Shown here: in pieces, positions 13,626 through 17,498 of the stretch | Position numbering within the stretch: position 1 is the first letter of the stretch | Layout of the letters: every line of letters starts with the position of its first letter | Assembly (NCBI GenBank): GCA_031282235.1 | Contig: JAITED010000092.1 | Location: 1 to 17,498, forward strand | DNA: 17,498 nt | Reading direction: 5' to 3' | Source of the DNA: Propionibacteriaceae bacterium | GTDB lineage: Bacteria; Actinomycetota; Actinomycetes; Propionibacteriales; Propionibacteriaceae | Position numbers and translations under genes: made by a program | Notes under the pieces: model-generated | Seen by the model: only the letters and a program-made list of their open reading frames with translations | What the model was told of the DNA's origin: nothing | Databases searched by the model: none

Positions 13626-13960
13626 TGATGGAAACCGAAAATGAACTAAGACCTCCGCGTATGAGCATGGAGGAAGCTATTGCGCTATCATCCGCCATGA
13701 CGGATGCCGATTTCCCCACTGTGGCACCAGCAGAGGATGTCAGCGACGCTCTGGTGCAACGACTGGTAGCCGCAGCCCGTGGGGTGGGCAGGCCGTCACT
13801 CACGGCACCGGGTAAGCATTCCCCGATGTTGAACTTGCGAGTATCGGAAGCGATGAAAGCCGACCTAGAGCGGGTGGCGGCCATCAAAGGTGTACGGCAA
13901 TCCGATGTGGTACGTGAGGCGCTAGATAGGTGGCTAAACGAGGCGCTCGTCGCAGCGTAG
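13622..13960 (+). CDS. Ribbon-helix-helix (CopG-type) antitoxin
   Basis: This protein of up to 112 residues has a ribbon-helix-helix domain at about residues 69-108: the strand PMLNLRVSEA, then helices MKADLERVAAIKG and SDVVREALDRWL. The N-terminal part (RMSMEEAIALSSAMTDADF) is probably the toxin-neutralising arm. Three consecutive ATG codons (13622, 13625, 13628) could start it. The first overlaps the toxin stop (ATGA); the third is best spaced from AGGTGA at 13615-13620. Toxin-first order and overlap fit a type II toxin-antitoxin operon. Confidence 0.72.
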   Translation: MMMETENELRPPRMSMEEAIALSSAMTDADFPTVAPAEDVSDALVQRLVAAARGVGRPSLTAPGKHSPMLNLRVSEAMKADLERVAAIKGVRQSDVVREALDRWLNEALVAA

Positions 13961-13974
13961 CAACCCACTTCGCT

Positions 13975-13995
13975 TGCGCTAATAGAATAAGCGCA
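13975..13995 (+). terminator. Possible hairpin after the second toxin-antitoxin pair
   Basis: TGCGCT and AGCGCA form a perfect 6-bp stem with a 9-base loop, 14 bases after the antitoxin stop. There is no T-tract and the stem is short, so this is weak. Confidence 0.3.
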
Positions 13996-14085
13996 CTACC
14001 TAGATGGGAGAGCCATAGGTTCAGGAGCGCAAAAGGGTTGTTAAGAGTACGGTGGTCATTTGCGCTGGGGGGCGGCAGAATCGTC

Positions 14086-14091
14086 TAAGCT
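14086..14091 (+). promoter_or_regulatory. -10 box of the amidohydrolase gene; probably leaderless
   Basis: TAAGCT ends eight bases before the ATG at 14099, and no ribosome-binding site is seen in the sequence between them. The -35 region is weak, as is common in actinobacteria. Confidence 0.4.
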
Positions 14092-14098
14092 GTAGCAC

Positions 14099-15313
14099 AT
14101 GACTACGATTTTTAAGGGCGCGCGGGTGTTTGACGGTGAACGTTTCCTCGACGGGCCACATGATGTTATTTTCGATGGTACTACCATCACGCAGGTTGCT
14201 CCGGCGGGAGCCGTTCAGCTTGACGATGCGGTTGTTGTTGACGCTGGGGGCAAGACTGTTACACCAGGGTTCATCGACAGCCATATTCACTCCACGTTCT
14301 CTGGCGCATCGCTGCTGGAAGCGGTGATGAAGCCGTTCTCGTATCAGTTCTTTGAGGCGATGCGTAATCTGCGCGACGATTTGGCGCTGGGCATCACTAC
14401 GGCGCGGGACGCTGGCGGCGGCGATGCGGGGCTGAAACAGGCTATCGCGGAGGGCATCATCGCCGGGCCGCGGCTGAAAATCTCAGTGAATATCATGAGC
14501 CAAACCGGGGGGCACAACGACGGATTCTGCCCCTCCGGCGTGGATACCGCTATCGCGCACCCCGGCAAGCCCTCCGGGGTGGCCGATGGCCCCGACGGGT
14601 GCCGCAAGAAAGCGCGGGAGCTGTTCCGCGCCGGGGCTGACCAGATTAAAATCTGCACCACCGGCGGAGTGCTGTCGCCCGCCGACTCACCGGAGCATTC
14701 GCAGTTTACGGTGGCCGAGATTCAAGCCATCGTCGAAGAAGCTGAGGCGCACGGCAGCTATGTGTTGGCGCACGCCCAGGGCACCGCAGGCATCAAGAAC
14801 GCACTGCGTGGCGGGGTACGCTCCATCGAACACGGCATTTTCTTAGACGATGAAGCTATCCAACTAATGCTTGACAAGGGGGCTTATCTGGTGCCCACCC
14901 TGATTGCTCCGCTGTGGGTGATTCGCTTGGCCGAGGCTGGCCGTCCCATCCCGCAGATTATGGTTGACAAATCGCGGCGGGTAGCTGACGTACACCGCAA
15001 CGCCTTTGCGCGTGCAGCCGCCGCCGGAGTCAAGGTGGCTATGGGCACCGATACCGGGGTCGGCCCGCACGGCACCAACTTAGAGGAGTTGTGGTTGATG
15101 TACGACGGCGGGCTCACTTTGGAGGGCACGCTCAAAGCCACCACCGCCACCGCCGCAGAACTGGTCGCACCGAATGAAAAGTTGGGACGTATCGCCGCCG
15201 GTTACACCGCCGACGTCGTACTGCTCGACTACGATCTCACCGCTGGCGAGCAACTCAAAGACCTCCCCAGCCACGTCGCGGCGGTGTATCAAGGCGGTAA
15301 ACAGGTTATCTGA
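14099..15313 (+). CDS. Binuclear-metal amidohydrolase, Xaa-Pro dipeptidase type
   Basis: This 404-residue amidohydrolase-superfamily enzyme has all metal ligands: H62 and H64 in DSHIHS, the probably carboxylated K184 in DQIKICTTGG, H225 in LAHAQG, H245 in SIEHG, and D318 in GTDTG. The SQTGGHND segment and overall length resemble amidohydrolases acting on Xaa-Pro and other dipeptides (imidazolonepropionase-like group). The N- and C-terminal strands form the small beta-sandwich usual in the superfamily. No signal peptide is seen, so it should act in the cytoplasm. The S9 peptidase and probable M20 peptidase that follow on the same strand support a role in peptide breakdown. The exact substrate is inferred. 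Confidence 0.85.
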   Translation: MTTIFKGARVFDGERFLDGPHDVIFDGTTITQVAPAGAVQLDDAVVVDAGGKTVTPGFIDSHIHSTFSGASLLEAVMKPFSYQFFEAMRNLRDDLALGITTARDAGGGDAGLKQAIAEGIIAGPRLKISVNIMSQTGGHNDGFCPSGVDTAIAHPGKPSGVADGPDGCRKKARELFRAGADQIKICTTGGVLSPADSPEHSQFTVAEIQAIVEEAEAHGSYVLAHAQGTAGIKNALRGGVRSIEHGIFLDDEAIQLMLDKGAYLVPTLIAPLWVIRLAEAGRPIPQIMVDKSRRVADVHRNAFARAAAAGVKVAMGTDTGVGPHGTNLEELWLMYDGGLTLEGTLKATTATAAELVAPNEKLGRIAAGYTADVVLLDYDLTAGEQLKDLPSHVAAVYQGGKQVI

Positions 15314-15365
15314 CACGACGCGCTCAACTAGTGGTCAATTGATGCCGTAGCACGGTTGCAGCGGC

Positions 15366-15371
15366 TACGCT
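15366..15371 (+). promoter_or_regulatory. -10 box of the S9 peptidase gene; probably leaderless
   Basis: TACGCT ends seven bases before the ATG at 15378, with only TGCTCC between and no ribosome-binding site. The 64-bp gap after the amidohydrolase gene therefore seems to hold a separate promoter. Confidence 0.4.
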
Positions 15372-15377
15372 TGCTCC

Positions 15378-17375
15378 ATGCGTCCAGAAAACCTTGAACA
15401 GCTTTATACCTTATCTCAGCCCGCGCTGCACCCCAGTGGTGAGTGGGCGGTAGTTTCGGCGAAACGGCAAAGTTTCGCCGCTGATGCCTATGTTGGCCAA
15501 CTTTGGAAAGTGCCGTTGTCAGGCGGCACTCCGGTGCGTATCACTCGGGGCTTCTCCGATGGTGCCCCCAAGTTTTCACCAGATGGGAAGCTCATCGCTT
15601 TCTTACGCGGCACGCCCGGCGCACCGCCGCAGTTGGCAGTGGTCTCCGCTGCGGGCGGCGAACCGATGGTGGTCACCAACCAGAAACTAGGGGTGAGCGA
15701 GTTCGTATTCAGCCCAGATGGCCAGCGGATATTCTTCGCCGCTGCAGTGCCAGAGGAGGGGCGCTACGGCACCATTGAGGGTGTTGGCCCCGCCGCCGAG
15801 GATCCCCGCCACATCACCAGCTTCCAGTTCCAGATGAACGCGCGCGGCTACACCGCAGACCAGCGTATCCACGTATTTGTGATTGACACCCCCGACCCGA
15901 GCGCCGAGCCGCCGATTGCTCCGATTGGGCGCGCCAAGAAAGCGGCAGGGGAGGATGCTCCGAAACTCATCCCCACGCCGGTGCAGTTGACCAGTGGGGA
16001 TTACGACCACACTAACCTGTTCCCAGCCACTGACGGAGTGATAGTGGTGAGCGCTAGGCACGCCGAACGCGACAACGACCTGCGCCGCGATGCGTATTTG
16101 GTGCCCGCCGACGGTGGGGAACCGCGACTGCTCAACGAAGCAATCCCCGGACACATCCTCTCTGTGGGCGCTGCCGCCATCTCGGGCGACTCGCTCTACC
16201 TAGTGGCAGGCGATTTCGGCGATAGCGGCCGGGGTTACTCTGGCAGCAACCCCGGGTTGTGGGTGCTACCTGCAGCCGGTGGGGTGCCCACCCGGCTCAC
16301 CGAGCCAGAGCCTTGGTACATCACGGAGGTCAACCCGGTGCCAGCCGATGCTGGTGCGGTGCTGGTGATTGCCAACGTACGCGGCAACGGCCAGCTGTAT
16401 CGCGTAACTCCAGACGGCGAGATGACCGCTATACCGGCAGGAGAGGGAGCCGCCGTACACTTCGCAGCGTATGCTGCCACTAAAGTGCTAGTCACCGCCG
16501 CAAACGCTGATACGTTCGATGAGGTGGTTGACGTCACCGTTACACCGCAACGGCTCACCGATTTCTCAGCGGAGTTCCGCGCGCAAGCTGGCGTGCTGGC
16601 GGCAGCAGAAACTATCGCCACCAGCGCAGACGGCTACCCCGTCCACGGCTGGATTGTCAAAGCCGCCAACTACGACCCGAACCGGTCCAACCCGGTGATG
16701 CTGATGGTACACGGCGGCCCGTTCGCCTCCTACGGCAGCTACATCTTCGACGAGGCACAGGTGATGGCCGCCGCTGGCTACACCGTGGTGATGTGCAACC
16801 CGCGCGGCTCCGCCGGTTACGGCGAGGCACACGGCAAGGCCATCATCGGCGATTTGGGTAACTTAGATCACCAAGACATCATCGCGTTCCTCGACCATGC
16901 GCTGGCTACGGTGCCGGGGCTGGATGCTGACCGGGTGGGTGTGATGGGCGGTTCATACGGCGGCTATATGACCGCTTGGCTGCTCGGTCACGAAACCCGT
17001 TTCAAGGGCGGCATCGTGGAGCGCGGCTATCTGGATCCGCCAGCGTTCGTGGGCAGTTCCGACATCGGCTGGTTCTTCGTAAAGAACATTCACGGCGCTG
17101 ACAAGGCAGAATGGGAGCGGCAATCGCCCACCAGCTACGTTGACCAAGTGGTGACCCCCACCTTGGTCATCCAGTCGGAGCAGGATTTACGTTGCCCCAT
17201 CGCGCAGGCGTTGCGTTACTTCACTGAACTGAAACTGCGCGGCATCGACGTGGAGTTGCTGGTGTTCCCCGGCGAAAACCACGAACTGTCGCGCTCTGGC
17301 CGCCCCCTGCACCGCAAGGCTCGCTTTGAGCACATCTTGACTTGGTGGGCGAAACACCTGCCAGTCAACGAGTGA
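15378..17375 (+). CDS. S9-family prolyl-oligopeptidase-like serine peptidase
   Basis: This 665-residue cytoplasmic peptidase has an N-terminal beta-propeller (about 1-410) with blade repeats such as FSPDGKLIAFL (66-76) and FSPDGQRIFFA (111-121), and a C-terminal alpha/beta-hydrolase domain (about 415-665). The catalytic triad is S526 in GGSYGGYMTAW, D603 in SEQDLRCPIAQ and H635 in PGENHELSRSG. The oxyanion-loop motif HGGP is at 445-448. The ENHELSRSGRP ending and propeller style favour the acylaminoacyl-peptidase / dipeptidyl-peptidase branch over true prolyl oligopeptidase. Its place after a dipeptidase-type amidohydrolase and before an M20-like gene suggests stepwise peptide degradation. 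Confidence 0.92.
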   Translation: MRPENLEQLYTLSQPALHPSGEWAVVSAKRQSFAADAYVGQLWKVPLSGGTPVRITRGFSDGAPKFSPDGKLIAFLRGTPGAPPQLAVVSAAGGEPMVVTNQKLGVSEFVFSPDGQRIFFAAAVPEEGRYGTIEGVGPAAEDPRHITSFQFQMNARGYTADQRIHVFVIDTPDPSAEPPIAPIGRAKKAAGEDAPKLIPTPVQLTSGDYDHTNLFPATDGVIVVSARHAERDNDLRRDAYLVPADGGEPRLLNEAIPGHILSVGAAAISGDSLYLVAGDFGDSGRGYSGSNPGLWVLPAAGGVPTRLTEPEPWYITEVNPVPADAGAVLVIANVRGNGQLYRVTPDGEMTAIPAGEGAAVHFAAYAATKVLVTAANADTFDEVVDVTVTPQRLTDFSAEFRAQAGVLAAAETIATSADGYPVHGWIVKAANYDPNRSNPVMLMVHGGPFASYGSYIFDEAQVMAAAGYTVVMCNPRGSAGYGEAHGKAIIGDLGNLDHQDIIAFLDHALATVPGLDADRVGVMGGSYGGYMTAWLLGHETRFKGGIVERGYLDPPAFVGSSDIGWFFVKNIHGADKAEWERQSPTSYVDQVVTPTLVIQSEQDLRCPIAQALRYFTELKLRGIDVELLVFPGENHELSRSGRPLHRKARFEHILTWWAKHLPVNE

Positions 17376-17417
17376 GCGAAAACAAGCGGAAGTATACGAG
17401 AGGAAACCTAACAAACT

Positions 17418-17498
17418 CTGAGCGCCATTGAAACCGTACTCGCTGACCTGCCCACCACTTCGGCGTGGCAAAGAGAGGTCTACATCCATCTGCATCAG
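17418..17498 (+). CDS. Probable M20-family peptidase, N-terminal fragment (3' truncated; CTG start?)
   Basis: The frame from 17418 encodes about 27 residues (LSAIETVLADLPTTSAWQ, then EVYIHLHQ) and runs off the window. The pattern of an amphipathic helix followed by Y-x-x-LHQ matches the start of M20 amidohydrolases, where HPELS would follow. In this frame a TAA at 17409-17411 blocks any upstream start, and no ATG, GTG or TTG occurs before the conserved region. The start therefore seems to be CTG 17418, with AGAGG at 17399-17403, rather far upstream. A sequencing error or a downstream start beyond the window are alternatives. Confidence 0.5.
   Translation, partial: MSAIETVLADLPTTSAWQREVYIHLHQ

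Noticed and set aside
9947..13960. Complete integrative element or transposon
   Set aside because: No integrase, recombinase, transposase or terminal inverted repeats were seen. Only the tRNA repeats and the accessory gene content point to mobility.
1..17498. CRISPR array, rRNA genes or prophage genes
   Set aside because: No regularly spaced repeats, rRNA-like sequence or phage structural genes were found on either strand.

Overview
The window looks like chromosomal DNA of an actinobacterium (Actinomycetota, possibly Actinomycetales). The evidence is a moderately high GC content with GC-rich third codon positions, a fatty-acid cluster in the order regulator-fabD-fabH-acpP-fabF, a HAIR-type heat-shock operator, and several genes that look leaderless. 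No genus can be named from the sequence alone. The regions before base 9,950 and after 14,098 are housekeeping-like. The stretch in between is accessory.

Layout. (1) 1-4272, plus strand: the end of a MoxR AAA+ ATPase, a DUF58 protein, two tandem membrane-anchored VWA (Bat-like) proteins and a YggS-family PLP-binding protein. The last four are joined by overlapping stop/start codons. (2) 4295-9067, minus strand: a type II fatty-acid synthase operon (fabD, fabH, acpP, fabF) preceded by its probable PucR-type regulator (FasR-like). A perfect 19-bp palindrome lies in front of fabD. (3) 9203-9789, plus strand: a small heat-shock protein gene with a perfect HspR-type (HAIR) operator over its -10 box and a strong hairpin after it. 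(4) 9873-13960: an accessory strip starting at tRNA-Val(TAC). A HicA/HicB-like toxin-antitoxin pair sits between the intact tRNA and a decayed 74-bp copy of the tRNA 3' half plus flank. Then come an unknown membrane protein with two almost identical 84-residue repeats, an aminoglycoside 3'-phosphotransferase-like gene that looks imported from a lower-GC donor, an AlkD-like DNA glycosylase and a second toxin-antitoxin-like pair. (5) 14099-17498, plus strand: a peptide-degradation block with a metal-dependent amidohydrolase of the Xaa-Pro dipeptidase type, an S9 prolyl-oligopeptidase-family peptidase, and the start of a probable M20 peptidase that appears to begin with CTG.

How the parts work together. 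The first block fits a MoxR/VWA chaperone system at the membrane. The second makes fatty acids from malonyl-CoA, with FabD, FabH, ACP and FabF in one translationally coupled unit. The last block could break down proline-containing peptides. The accessory strip combines addiction modules, a resistance-type kinase, a DNA-repair enzyme and an uncharacterised repeat protein next to a tRNA gene, which is the usual setting of an integration hotspot. No integrase, transposase, CRISPR array or rRNA gene was seen.
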